64,000 nt of DNA from Paenactinomyces guangxiensis (GCF_016055185.1 NZ_JAECVR010000003.1:163964-227963), one strand, 5' to 3'. Positions 17,278 through 25,758 are shown, counted from the stretch's first letter. The notes: generated by a model not told the origin, from the letters alone. Numbers and translations are program-made.

Positions 17278-18363
17278 ATGAATTTACACCAATCCGATTT
17301 CGGTACCAAAATTATTGCGATTTATTTGCCACAATTTCATCGGATACCTGAAAACGATCGGTGGTGGGGCGAAGGATTTACGGAGTGGACGAATACCCGT
17401 AAAGCAAAACCATTATTTTCAGGACATTACCAGCCAAGAGAGCCTTATCGGGATTACTATTATGATCTGACCGATCCGAAAGCAAGAAAATGGCAGGCAG
17501 ATATAGCAATGAAATACGAAATATACGGATTCTGCTATTATCACTACTGGTTCAAAGGAAAATTACTGCTTGAAACACCTTTCAAGGAAGTGCTCCGAAC
17601 GGGAGAACCGGACTTCCCATTCTGCCTTTCATGGGCAAATGGGCATTGGACTCGGACATGGGATGGTTTGGAGCACCACATCTTAATGCGTCAGGACTAC
17701 GGGGATGAAGAGGATTGGAAGATGCATTTCGATTACTTATTACCGGCATTTATGGACAAAAGATATATTCGTGTTGATAACAAACCGCTTTTTTTAATTT
17801 ATCAACCCTGGCATGTTAGACGCTGTGAAGATATGCTGGAATATTGGAATAAGTTGGCGAAAATAAACGGTTTAGAAGGTATCTATTTTGTGGAAACAAT
17901 AGGAATTGGTTGCCATAGAAATATGCCAGGATTTAATGCCCGTATGCTATTCGAACCCTTCTTTACAACTTCATACGATCTCCCTAAACATACATTCTCT
18001 AGATTTGTCAAGACAGTACCTGCCCTTGATCAGAAACGATATATCAAATTATTTAATTATGATGTCGTTTGGGAGCAGATTTTGCAGCGCATAGTACCAT
18101 CAGATAAGCCAACCTTTTTAGGCGCATTTCTGGATTGGGATAACTCAGCACGACGTGGTTATGATGCTCTTATTTTTTATGGAGCACATCCGGAAAAATT
18201 CGTTATCTATTTCGATCAGTTAGTTAAAAAGGCGAATCGGGTAAAAAGTGAGTTTGTGTTTATCAATGCCTGGAATGAATGGGCCGAGGGAACTTATTTG
18301 GAACCTGATAAAAAGTACGGTTTTGGATATCTGGAAGCAGTAAAGAAAGCATCGGAAATATAA
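17278..18363 (+). CDS. WbsX-like / glycoside hydrolase 99-like protein
   Basis: 361 residues. IIAIYLPQFHRIPENDRWWG at the N-terminus, then GFTEWTN, GFCYYHYWFKGK, FCLSWANGHWTRTWDG and FINAWNEWAEGTYLEPD are the hallmarks of the WbsX family (glycosyltransferase WbsX / GH99-like TIM barrel) found in O-antigen and other surface polysaccharide loci. Whether members cut or build glycans is not settled. I start at the ATG at 17278, eleven bases after AGGAG; an in-frame GTG at 17266 overlaps that site. It is the only plus-strand gene of the glycan region. Confidence 0.85.
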   Translation: MNLHQSDFGTKIIAIYLPQFHRIPENDRWWGEGFTEWTNTRKAKPLFSGHYQPREPYRDYYYDLTDPKARKWQADIAMKYEIYGFCYYHYWFKGKLLLETPFKEVLRTGEPDFPFCLSWANGHWTRTWDGLEHHILMRQDYGDEEDWKMHFDYLLPAFMDKRYIRVDNKPLFLIYQPWHVRRCEDMLEYWNKLAKINGLEGIYFVETIGIGCHRNMPGFNARMLFEPFFTTSYDLPKHTFSRFVKTVPALDQKRYIKLFNYDVVWEQILQRIVPSDKPTFLGAFLDWDNSARRGYDALIFYGAHPEKFVIYFDQLVKKANRVKSEFVFINAWNEWAEGTYLEPDKKYGFGYLEAVKKASEI

Positions 18364-18370
18364 CCATATT

Positions 18371-18394
18371 TCCTATATAAACAGTGATATAGGA
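18371..18394. terminator. Hairpin between convergent genes
   Basis: TCCTATAT/ATATAGGA, eight perfect base pairs with an eight-base loop, right after the WbsX-like stop. No clear T-run follows, so termination is only suggested by position. Confidence 0.35.
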
Positions 18395-18535
18395 CTAAAA
18401 TGATCCATAATCAAGATCACTAATCCAAGTCATACCCCAAGTGAAAAACAGAAATTTATCTATGACTAAATATGAACATGTTTAGTGCATAAATTCGAAG
18501 ATCAAGTACACTCAAAAAAAGGTGATGTAGACCTT

Positions 18536-19201
18536 TTATATGGTTATATGGTTATAATGCTGAAGAAAGATATTCTGATGATATCGATATTCCACCTCAT
18601 TAAAGGAACTTGTATGATAATGCAGGCACCAGGGCTTTGTTTGTTTTGGAACGCCAACCAGGTACCCTTGTTTGATAAACTCAATCGACTGGGAACTATC
18701 ATAAAAGTGAAATCCTTTACATATGTCTTCCCGCCAGGGGAGGTCATACTGAGTGGCCATCAATAATCCGTCAATCGATTCAACTGTTTCAAAGGGGGCA
18801 TGAACTTCCCTGAATTCCACTAATTCGTATTTCCCCCCTTTGTAAGCGACCACTTTTCCGAATATATCCTGTGCTTCCCACCAAATTCCATTTTGCGGAA
18901 GAATTTTGCAACCAATTGTCCCCAGAATCCCCAGAGAAGGATTTGATTGAAACAAACTTAAAATATCATGCAAAAAGTTTCTGTTTAGAATGAATGTATC
19001 TTGATGAAGATAAATTTTATATTTTGCATCGTTTGACAATGTTTGATTATATCCTTCTGCCATGCTTTTTGCTCCACGAATGGGTAACAGTTCGAAGGTA
19101 TAATCTGGAGGAACGTCTAACTTCTGAATATAGTTGATGCATGTCTCGTACAACTTTTCATCATTTACGCAGGTGACAAACAGAAATTTATGTTCGTTCA
19201 T
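18536..19201 (-). CDS. Glyco_tranf_2_5-like glycosyltransferase, copy 2
   Basis: 221 residues, paralogue of the gene at 13799 along its whole length: KFLFVTCVNDEKLYETC, AEGYNQTLSNDAKYKIYLHQ, NGIWWE, GLLMATQYDLPWREDI and KPWCLHYH. Two ATGs are adjacent; the second (19201) is five bases after GAGGAG and matches the paralogue's start, so I use it. It is convergent with the WbsX-like gene. It may transfer a sugar of the same surface glycan; donor and acceptor are unknown. Confidence 0.82.
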   Translation of the reverse strand: MNEHKFLFVTCVNDEKLYETCINYIQKLDVPPDYTFELLPIRGAKSMAEGYNQTLSNDAKYKIYLHQDTFILNRNFLHDILSLFQSNPSLGILGTIGCKILPQNGIWWEAQDIFGKVVAYKGGKYELVEFREVHAPFETVESIDGLLMATQYDLPWREDICKGFHFYDSSQSIEFIKQGYLVGVPKQTKPWCLHYHTSSFNEVEYRYHQNIFLQHYNHITI

Positions 19202-19293
19202 CATAACTCCTCACTTTTTTGCTCATACAGATTGAAATGTCTCCACATCAGTGGAGAACTCTTTAGTATTCATTTGAAAACCAGATAACCAAG

Positions 19294-19319
19294 ACTCCCC
19301 TGGCTTTGCCACGGGGAGT
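19294..19319 (-). terminator. Hairpin after the JAMM gene
   Basis: ACTCCCC/GGGGAGT stem four bases beyond the JAMM-domain gene's stop. The T-run is weak, so it is a probable but not strong terminator. Confidence 0.45.
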
Positions 19320-19323
19320 GGGG

Positions 19324-19761
19324 TTAATGGTCTTGAAATAGTTTAAACACAAGTGGAATCACTTGCCTATTCTGGATCCGAAAACACCCAATTTCCGGTA
19401 TTCGCTTCGCCAGCGAGACGATTATATAAGCTAATTCCGGATCGGGGGCATGATCAATGTCATTAGCAGACGGAAAAGGTGGAGCAGTAGGATGGGAATG
19501 ATAAATACCGATCAGATCTTCACCTTTATTTTTGATCAACTGGAATACGTGCTGGATTTGTTCCGTATCCATTTCAAATGAAACAGGAGTGCGGCGGATA
19601 TTCTCCATCATCCAAACTGTGTATGACTTGCAGTTCTTGCCTGACAAAAGGCCACAGGCTTCATATGGAAATTCTCTCAGGCAATGGTTAACCATTTGAA
19701 CCCACACATCGTATTGAACCAGGAAGATATTTTTCCATGTTTTACTAAAATCTTTTTCCAC
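19324..19761 (-). CDS. JAMM/MPN+ domain metalloprotease (M67-like)
   Basis: The zinc site is complete: EACGLLSG with the Glu, and GIYHSHPTAPPFPSANDID giving HxH, Ser and Asp. Bacterial M67 proteins of about 140 residues cleave isopeptide- or peptide-linked ubiquitin-like partners or sulfur carrier proteins; no ThiS/MoaD partner is adjacent. The start is uncertain. The GTG at 19761 has no binding site, and the frame remains open about 30 codons further upstream without an ATG. Family members begin about ten residues before MVNHCLREFPYEACG. The small gene at 19848, with a strong binding site, overlaps this open stretch, so a frameshift in an originally longer gene is possible. Confidence 0.72.
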   Translation of the reverse strand: MEKDFSKTWKNIFLVQYDVWVQMVNHCLREFPYEACGLLSGKNCKSYTVWMMENIRRTPVSFEMDTEQIQHVFQLIKNKGEDLIGIYHSHPTAPPFPSANDIDHAPDPELAYIIVSLAKRIPEIGCFRIQNRQVIPLVFKLFQDH

Positions 19762-19847
19762 AACAACGTCGCTGTTGAAACGGTTGCTGGCTGGAATGAG
19801 ACAACCTTCTTTCTGTTTGCAAAGAATCTGATGGTAGAGGTTGGTTT

Positions 19848-19928
19848 TTATCTTCTTTTCGCTGAGTATTTACAATCACAATCCCATATTTTTTGTATAT
19901 CTCCCAACGCTGGTCTTTGGTCATTCAT
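19848..19928 (-). CDS. 26-codon ORF with strong ribosome binding site upstream of the JAMM gene
   Basis: ATG at 19928 is preceded by AAAGGAAGGGATC, the best binding site in this area. The product has 26 residues and contains a CDC motif (IWDCDCKY). It may be a leader peptide, or the true 5' end of the JAMM gene disconnected by a frameshift. I cannot decide between these. Confidence 0.35.
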   Translation of the reverse strand: MNDQRPALGDIQKIWDCDCKYSAKRR

Positions 19929-20019
19929 GATCCCTTCCTTTGTAAGACGAGATATCTTTATCTTATTCTTTGTCCTACTGAAAGGTTAGTAAAATAATGA
20001 AAAACGGGCGAAGATATAT

Positions 20020-21672
20020 TCATCTTTTTTTAGAAGGGTGATATGGAACTTGGTGTTCTCGCAGAAACCTGGATAATTGATTAGAATCTGCACTTGGGGC
20101 TTGCGGAACCTGATATTTTGGATCCTGAAAAGCCGCATTTTTTGAAAAGTATTGATGGTTAGTGCTCCTCTGTCTCTCATAAGCTAAATGTTTTTCCTCA
20201 TCATATCTGTCGTTCCGATCTGGTTGTTTTTCTTCATCATATCTATTATTCTGATCTTGTTCTTTTTGCGAAACCTGATGTTTTGGATCCTGAAAAGCCG
20301 CATTTTTTGAAAAGTATTGATGGCTGGTGCTCCTCTGTCTCTCATAAGCTAAATGTTTTTCCTCATCATATCTGTCGTTCCGATCTGGTTGTCTTTGCGT
20401 TTCTTCCTTTTGTCTCCACACATTGAGGATGCTAAACAAAGATTGTTTATTATTTTTTGATTTTTCTTTATATTTTTTTATCTCTTCCTCTTTCTTTTTC
20501 AAAGTTTTTTGATACTCAGCAAGTTGGTGAATCACTTTTTCTTTTTGTTCCAGGAATTTCTCCAATTCCTTTCCCTTCTCCTGAAGCTGACGAATCAATT
20601 CATTCTTTTCAACATTCGCTTCTTGATATTGTTTCAGGACTTGGTCTTTCTCTTCCATCATCCGTTGATATTCCTCTTCCTTCTTCCGCAGTTCCCAGAT
20701 CACCTGATCCTTTTGATTTTCTCTTTCCTTAAATGTTTTCAACTCGTACTTGAACTGCTCCAATGCTTGTTCATACTCTGTCTCTTTCATTCTAAGCTCC
20801 CTGAGCGTCTGCTCTTTTTGTTCCAATAATGTTTGCGATTCCCTTTCTTTTTCTTTCATACGGCGAATTTCTTCTGCATACTCTTTTAAAACCTGTTCTT
20901 TCTCTTCCATCACCCGTTGATATTCCTCTTCCTTCTTCCGCAGTTCCTGGGTCATTTGAATCTTTTCACCCTCTCTTTCCTTAAATGTTTTCAACTCGTG
21001 CTTGAACTGCTCCAATGCTTGTTCATACTCTGTCTCTTTCATTCTAAGCTCCCTGAGCGTCTGCTCTTTTTGTTGCAATAATGTTTGCAATTCCCCTTCT
21101 TTCTCTTGCAAACAACGGATGACTTCAGCTCCCTCTGCTTCCCTGGATTGATGCTGTTTTAGGGTTTGATCTTTCTCTTTCATCACCCGTTGATATTCTT
21201 CTTCCTTCTTCCGCAGTTCCTGGATCATTTGATTTTTTTGATTTTCCCTTTCTTGAAGCGTTTTTATTTCTTCCTTCAATTGCTCTACTTCACTTTGATA
21301 CTTCACATCCCTTGCTTTCAGGTGTTGGATGGTGTGCTCTTTCTGTTGCAGCAACTTTTTCCATTCCGACTCCTTTTCTTGAAGTAAATGGATCGTTTCA
21401 TTCTTTAAGGTTGACCTTTTTTTGTATTTATTTAAAATTTTTTCCTTTTGTTGTAATTTTTGTTCAAGTTCGTTTTTTCTGTCTTGATGCTGCTTTATCA
21501 TTTCTAGATATGTTTTTTCGCCCTCCTCATATTCCTCTATTTTTTCTTTTATTTTCATTAAATACTCTTTGTATTTCATTTCTTTTGCTTCATATATTTT
21601 CATAATATTATTCAGATATTGAATATTTTTTTTGTAGGCACTAATTGGATCAGATCCCCTTTTCTCTGCCAT
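20020..21672 (-). CDS. Long coiled-coil protein with internal repeats (550 aa)
   Basis: Residues 15-405 are almost continuous heptad coiled coil, rich in Glu, Lys and Gln, with no Cys. Three repeats of about 76 residues lie at 97-172, 188-263 and 272-347; each ends with ELRKKEEEYQR. The tail (428-522) has two copies of a 40-residue unit (QPDRNDRYDEEKHLAYERQR and onward) with a 55-residue period, followed by a basic C-terminus. No signal peptide or membrane segment. Low-complexity antisense frames arise from this composition. It lies between the JAMM gene and a probable spore-surface gene; a structural spore role is a guess. GGAGTGG lies eleven bases before the ATG. Confidence 0.75.
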   Translation of the reverse strand: MAEKRGSDPISAYKKNIQYLNNIMKIYEAKEMKYKEYLMKIKEKIEEYEEGEKTYLEMIKQHQDRKNELEQKLQQKEKILNKYKKRSTLKNETIHLLQEKESEWKKLLQQKEHTIQHLKARDVKYQSEVEQLKEEIKTLQERENQKNQMIQELRKKEEEYQRVMKEKDQTLKQHQSREAEGAEVIRCLQEKEGELQTLLQQKEQTLRELRMKETEYEQALEQFKHELKTFKEREGEKIQMTQELRKKEEEYQRVMEEKEQVLKEYAEEIRRMKEKERESQTLLEQKEQTLRELRMKETEYEQALEQFKYELKTFKERENQKDQVIWELRKKEEEYQRMMEEKDQVLKQYQEANVEKNELIRQLQEKGKELEKFLEQKEKVIHQLAEYQKTLKKKEEEIKKYKEKSKNNKQSLFSILNVWRQKEETQRQPDRNDRYDEEKHLAYERQRSTSHQYFSKNAAFQDPKHQVSQKEQDQNNRYDEEKQPDRNDRYDEEKHLAYERQRSTNHQYFSKNAAFQDPKYQVPQAPSADSNQLSRFLREHQVPYHPSKKR

Positions 21673-21740
21673 TTAGAATTCCACTCCAATACATTGCCAT
21701 TTATCCTACACATATGATGCTGGGCCAAAAATGTGCAAAG

Positions 21741-21768
21741 AAAAACAGGAGAAGGATGTCTTCTCCTG
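21741..21768 (-). terminator. Rho-independent terminator of the Pro/Cys-rich protein gene
   Basis: CAGGAGAAG/CTTCTCCTG stem with a five-T run on the minus strand, 16 bases beyond the stop at 21785. Confidence 0.8.
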
Positions 21769-21784
21769 ACTCATTCAAAATTGC

Positions 21785-23011
21785 TTAAACTGGATAAGGT
21801 AATCTCAGACAGTCACGGACGATAAGCGTGGAATCCGGAACAAGCACGCCGCCTGGGACCGTAGCAAATAGTTGTGCGCCTGCGAAGTCAGTAAGTGTGA
21901 GTATATAGGTATCGGAAAGTCCAAGAGGTGTTTCGACCAATGTCAGCGAGAAGGTCGTCGGCTGTTGTGTTCCGTTAGGGAATGTCACGATCCCCTGGCC
22001 TGTAACAGTCAATACCAGATTACCTACTGCAGGAAGCAGGCAGGTGGGCTGATTAAATTGAGTAGCCGTAAAGGTGAAACTTTGGTCTCCAGGAGCTTCC
22101 ACATAAGGCGGTGCCGAAGGTGTATCAGTAAATTGGAAGGTGAGTGTGCTGCCTGCCAGGCTGCAGTTCGGACAAATTTCTGCATCGATGCGTGCAGTTC
22201 CGGTATCAGTGGGGATTGCACCAGTTCCAATGATAACTGCCAGATTCTCGTTGGTGGCGTGTACCGAACCCTGGCAATCACAGTTTTGCACCGGGAAGAA
22301 ATCACATTGTGGCGGGAAGTCAACCCGCGGCGGGCATACAAACGGCGGCTGTTCCGGCAGTGTGATAGGTCCGCGCGGCTGGCAGAATTTGGCCAGAACC
22401 TCCAGTTTTACCTCAGCTTCCACTTGCACTTCTTTACAGATGCTCACTTCGATTTCCACTTCACCGTCAAAGATTAATCCTGTCGCACTACAGTTAACTT
22501 CGGTAATGCGACATAAAATGTTCTCTTCATTCAACGGCTGTGGCAGGCAGAGAACCACATCATCACTAAACCGGACGGGTACTACGAATGGCGGACATAT
22601 TTGTGTTGGTGTTGGGGCGGTTTCATTGAAAATACTAATCGTTACTGGTACGAGAAACAAAATCCGCACGATCGCTACTTCAACAGGTGTACCCGTTACG
22701 GGGCTCGGAATAGTGATCCGCCGGATTGGTTGTACAACCCGACAACTGGGCTGACCCGGTACCGGCTCAGGTTGTGGCTTGGGTAAAAGCGGAAATGTGC
22801 CCGTACCCGCTGGGCAAGAGACATCAACGCGCAGGGCATCTCCGTTTTGAAGAGCAGCTTCTACTGCTTCAAGGCATTCAGCTGGAATTGGTGCTTTATT
22901 CCGTTCGACATTGGCAAAGATAACCCAATCGTATACTTTTTGTACGCGAATACATTCTTCCTGGGCATTATTTGGCGGTAAAGGTAGCTGCGAACCTTGA
23001 ATTTTCTTCAT
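21785..23011 (-). CDS. Probable spore-surface protein, Pro/Cys-rich (408 aa)
   Basis: 408 residues without a signal peptide. The N-terminus contains ECIRVQKVYDWVIFAN, a pattern I associate with spore-surface proteins of Bacillales. Then comes a Pro-rich linker, a segment with repeated valines (VEIEVSICKEVQVEAEVKLE), a Cys-rich central part (CPPRVDFPPQCDFFPVQNCD) and a beta-rich C-terminal half with many Thr and Phe. The scattered cysteines suggest disulphide cross-linking. AAAGGAGG precedes the ATG and a SigK-like promoter lies upstream, which supports mother-cell expression. The exact family is not recognised. Confidence 0.65.
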   Translation of the reverse strand: MKKIQGSQLPLPPNNAQEECIRVQKVYDWVIFANVERNKAPIPAECLEAVEAALQNGDALRVDVSCPAGTGTFPLLPKPQPEPVPGQPSCRVVQPIRRITIPSPVTGTPVEVAIVRILFLVPVTISIFNETAPTPTQICPPFVVPVRFSDDVVLCLPQPLNEENILCRITEVNCSATGLIFDGEVEIEVSICKEVQVEAEVKLEVLAKFCQPRGPITLPEQPPFVCPPRVDFPPQCDFFPVQNCDCQGSVHATNENLAVIIGTGAIPTDTGTARIDAEICPNCSLAGSTLTFQFTDTPSAPPYVEAPGDQSFTFTATQFNQPTCLLPAVGNLVLTVTGQGIVTFPNGTQQPTTFSLTLVETPLGLSDTYILTLTDFAGAQLFATVPGGVLVPDSTLIVRDCLRLPYPV

Positions 23012-23050
23012 TCATGATCCTCCTTTTGATACAAGATGCATTTCATGATT

Positions 23051-23077
23051 CATTTTATGGAGTTTTTGTGAGAGCGT
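23051..23077 (-). promoter_or_regulatory. SigK-like promoter for the Pro/Cys-rich protein gene
   Basis: On the minus strand AC (23077-23076), 16 bases, then CATAAAATG (23059-23051), matching AC-N16/17-CATANNNTA except for the last base. It ends 39 bases before the start codon. The spacing is identical to that of the element at 23466. Confidence 0.5.
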
Positions 23078-23465
23078 TTGGTAAAATAGCCTATTTTTTC
23101 ATATAAATAACTAAAATAGATGTATTAACTACTGCGTTTTTTTCTTTGTGAATTGATGATAAAGACTCTGTAATACCGACAGAACCGTGTTGAAACAAAC
23201 AAATAGATAGTTTTGCAACCTCTTCAAGTGCCTCTTTCATTAAAAAAGGGCGCTCAGCCGCAATATCTGTTTTCTTTTCCAAGATGATCTAATCAATAAT
23301 CTTTTAATACGAGTACATTCTTTTCTTGTTCTCAGAAGAGGTTGCTGCCTATAACTTTAAACAAGATGGGTATAGCACGATCATTCTATGCAGTATCGAA
23401 ATTCCCGTTAGCTCTCAAAAGCCCATTTTTGCATAAAACTTCAAAATAGGCATTCCACATCCAAC
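23078..23465. other. Intergenic region between divergent putative spore genes
   Basis: No convincing gene. A 63-codon minus-strand frame starting with TTG at 23282 has no ribosome binding site and no recognisable motif. The rest is AT-rich sequence without repeats I can name. Confidence 0.5.
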
Positions 23466-23492
23466 ACGTTCTTGAAAAGGCTTCATACAATG
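23466..23492 (+). promoter_or_regulatory. SigK-like promoter for the 408-aa plus-strand gene
   Basis: AC (23466-23467), 16 bases, CATACAATG (23484-23492), 41 bases before the start codon at 23534. It has the same architecture as the divergent element at 23051, which makes a chance match less likely. Confidence 0.5.
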
Positions 23493-23533
23493 AACACGAG
23501 CCCCACAAAGAATTTCATGGAGGGGGGAATCAA

Positions 23534-24760
23534 ATGGACGTACAAATTTACTGGAATGAGGAGAAAAAAGGGGTTATACCGTATCCTTCTCTTCCCGCCT
23601 TACGACTCCTATGCGAACAACATGGGATCCGAACGCGGTGGAATGCGGAAGAAAAGAAAATGGAATTATGGGAGGCAAACCTCACAGAAAAAAAAATTTA
23701 TCTGGAACCAGGCAGCAGCCGGGCACCCCGATCATCTGATTCAGCACAATATGAAACCGAAATACTGACACAAGTTCAGCATTTTCTTGCTGCGATGGGA
23801 GCAGAGGTATTATTGCAGCAAAGTCCGTCAGCTCCTCAGGATCACGCAGATGTATACATTCAATGTATGGTCAGTCGTATAAAATCGATAAACAATCCGC
23901 AGAGCACCCTTGTCCTCCATTCAAACCACCAGAACAAAAGATTGCTTCATTCAATCCAAAAAGAATTGATTCGAATGGGATTCAATAACAAAGTGAAAAA
24001 ACGTATAGATAAACGTGATTCCAATCGCTTTATCAATATTCACATTCATCTCCCTGAAGCACAAAAAGAACTCCTCAGGCAGGAATACCAGGAACCTATC
24101 GCCATAGGCCTCGCTTCAGGCATTCTCCGATATTTTCATGAGAAATATCCGTTGGCAATTCTTTCTTCTCTACCGCCGGATATCCACGAAATATTTATGA
24201 CAACCCGACCGAACATTCATCCTAAACCAGCCACACAAGAAGCCGGGCTGGGACCATCCCCAGTATCTGCAGAAAAATACTTAATAGAAAGCAAAGAGTT
24301 AAAGGCAGAGGTATTTTTCGACTATACCCTGCTTCTGCCCGGTACTGATGATAACAGGTGTTTAATATGGGGGAATTTGTATATAAAAAACACGGGCACG
24401 GAAAATTTAGTCAATCCTCTCGTCTGTCTGCGTTCAACTCCTGCAGATACCATTCAACTGAGAGGACAGATCCTCCCGCCCAATATGACAGAAACGCTCA
24501 GTGTTCAAGATTTTGAAGGAGCAAAAGGTTGGAGGTATTTGGAAGAGGATTGGTTTAAAAAAGCGCAAGAACGGGGAGAATTTTGGATTTGTCCGATCCA
24601 GTCCATTCAGATCCCGCCCGGGGAAATGGAGGTTCACGCTTTTCAGATTTCAGTTTTAAAGCCACAATCTGAAGGCACAGTAACGATCGAAGGGATCGTA
24701 TCCTTTCAGGAACAAGGACTACAATTTCCAGCGAACAACCGCATCTCTTTATCATTCTAA
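23534..24760 (+). CDS. Hypothetical protein with amidase-like N-terminal part (408 aa), probable sporulation gene
   Basis: 408 residues, cytosolic by sequence. Residues 1-65 look like a small substrate-binding or copper-amine-oxidase-N-like module (YWNEEKKGVIPYPSLPALR). Residues 70-210 have alternating strands and helices that resemble an N-acetylmuramoyl-L-alanine amidase 3 fold (DHADVYIQCMVSRIKS, EPIAIGLASGILRYF), but I cannot find the full zinc triad. The C-terminal 150 residues are beta-rich. GGAGGGGGG precedes the ATG and a SigK-like promoter lies upstream. It forms an operon with the DUF1360 gene 16 bases downstream. Confidence 0.65.
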   Translation: MDVQIYWNEEKKGVIPYPSLPALRLLCEQHGIRTRWNAEEKKMELWEANLTEKKIYLEPGSSRAPRSSDSAQYETEILTQVQHFLAAMGAEVLLQQSPSAPQDHADVYIQCMVSRIKSINNPQSTLVLHSNHQNKRLLHSIQKELIRMGFNNKVKKRIDKRDSNRFINIHIHLPEAQKELLRQEYQEPIAIGLASGILRYFHEKYPLAILSSLPPDIHEIFMTTRPNIHPKPATQEAGLGPSPVSAEKYLIESKELKAEVFFDYTLLLPGTDDNRCLIWGNLYIKNTGTENLVNPLVCLRSTPADTIQLRGQILPPNMTETLSVQDFEGAKGWRYLEEDWFKKAQERGEFWICPIQSIQIPPGEMEVHAFQISVLKPQSEGTVTIEGIVSFQEQGLQFPANNRISLSF

Positions 24761-24776
24761 AACTGGAGTGATCAAA

Positions 24777-25115
24777 TTGTTTGACATTTCATGGCTTCAC
24801 TTGATCATTCTTATACTTGCTTCTTTTCGACTAACTCATTTGATTGTGTTTGATGAAATTGCTTCTTTTATCCGGGAACCCTTTTTGAGTGTCACCTTTG
24901 AAGAAGATGATTCCGGACAGGTAAGACGTCAAATCGATATCAAAGGATCTGGTTGGCGTTATCGAATCGGATTTCTTCTCAGTTGCCACTGGTGCATCGG
25001 AATCTGGTCATCCTTGTTCATTGTCGCACTGTATTGGTTTTTACCTGCTTCTTTTACTTTCATTCTAATCCTGGGAGTAGCGGGAGCTGCCGCTATTCTT
25101 GAATCCAAGCTGTAA
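24777..25115 (+). CDS. DUF1360 membrane protein
   Basis: 112 residues with three hydrophobic segments: HLIILILASFRLTHLIVF, GFLLSCHWCIGIWSSLFIVA and FTFILILGVAGAAAIL. The RLTHL pattern near the first segment and the CHWCIGIW motif in the second match DUF1360 proteins of spore-forming Bacillales, whose function is unknown. I use TTG at 24777, eight bases after GGAG; an in-frame GTG at 24768 touches the binding site. Probably co-transcribed with the preceding gene. Confidence 0.75.
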   Translation: MFDISWLHLIILILASFRLTHLIVFDEIASFIREPFLSVTFEEDDSGQVRRQIDIKGSGWRYRIGFLLSCHWCIGIWSSLFIVALYWFLPASFTFILILGVAGAAAILESKL

Positions 25116-25301
25116 CGCTCAAAGCGAAGCGATTTCCACAAAGACCTCTTATTTCTTTTCTTTCTAAAAACAAAGCGAGTCTCCTCTACACATTGAACCA
25201 TCGCTTGTAAAAGGGAGCGCGATATAACAGTAACCACACGTTTTGATCTCCAAAATCATATAGCAATATTAACCGGACCATTTAAGAAAGGAGCTTTTTA
25301 T

Positions 25302-25484
25302 ATGGGCAATCATATAGGTAATAATAAAACAGGAGATCGTTTGGAATCAAATATGGAACCTGAATTGCAGGATAAGAATCAAACGGATAAGGAAAAGAAG
25401 GGAAGTCCACGGAGAAGAAGATCAGTTCTAAGAAGTTGCGAAAACAGGCCGAAAAAGAAGAAAAATAAGAGAATGAATAAATGA
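25302..25484 (+). CDS. Small, highly basic hydrophilic protein (60 aa)
   Basis: A strong AAAGGAG binding site supports this gene. The product is 60 residues, hydrophilic, with an Arg/Lys-rich second half (RRRRSVLRS, then PKKKKNKR). The composition suits nucleic-acid or polyanion binding, as in small spore proteins, but I see no known family. An AC-N17-CATATAGCA element ends about 37 bases upstream and is an imperfect SigK match. The surrounding genes favour a sporulation role. Confidence 0.55.
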   Translation: MGNHIGNNKTGDRLESNMEPELQDKNQTDKEKKGSPRRRRSVLRSCENRPKKKKNKRMNK

Positions 25485-25600
25485 AAAAATCCATTTTATC
25501 AAAACCGCTATTCTTTAAATAGCGCAGGCTGTTGACAAACCCATACCCAAGATTACACATGTTAAACGAAAAAATTTTGACCTTCTACAATCGCTTCTAC

Positions 25601-25639
25601 AGAAAAAGTCCTCTTTTTCATCAGAAGAGGACTTTTTCT
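25601..25639. terminator. Perfect 14-bp hairpin, bidirectional terminator
   Basis: AGAAAAAGTCCTCT/AGAGGACTTTTTCT. It overlaps by ten bases the next palindrome, which belongs to a mobile-element end. Between 25485 and 25600 there is only a CGCTATT/AATAGCG hairpin and IS-like sequence. Confidence 0.6.
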
Positions 25640-25686
25640 ACAGTCTGGGACGACCCAAAGGGTCGCCTCAGCTTGTCGACAAAGTC
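25630..25686. repeat. Long imperfect palindrome at an IS1182 remnant end
   Basis: A 27-base arm starting GACTTTTTCTACAG pairs with an arm ending GTCGACAAAGTC around the loop AAA; 20 of 27 positions match and most others are G-U capable. The 14-mer TTTTCTACAGTCTG of this arm recurs at 42088-42101. Confidence 0.6.
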
Positions 25687-25758
25687 TGTTTTTAGCAAGT
25701 ACACAAGCTTTTTTTGTCGAATCATATTTAATAGAAAATGATAAATGGGAGATTTTTT

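Noticed and set aside
20457..20829. Plus-strand frames rich in Phe, Leu and Ser
   Set aside because: They are the antisense of the Glu/Lys-rich coiled-coil repeats and carry no ribosome binding sites.
23091..23282. 63-codon minus-strand frame as a gene
   Set aside because: The start would be TTG without a ribosome binding site, a stop lies four codons upstream and no motif is visible.
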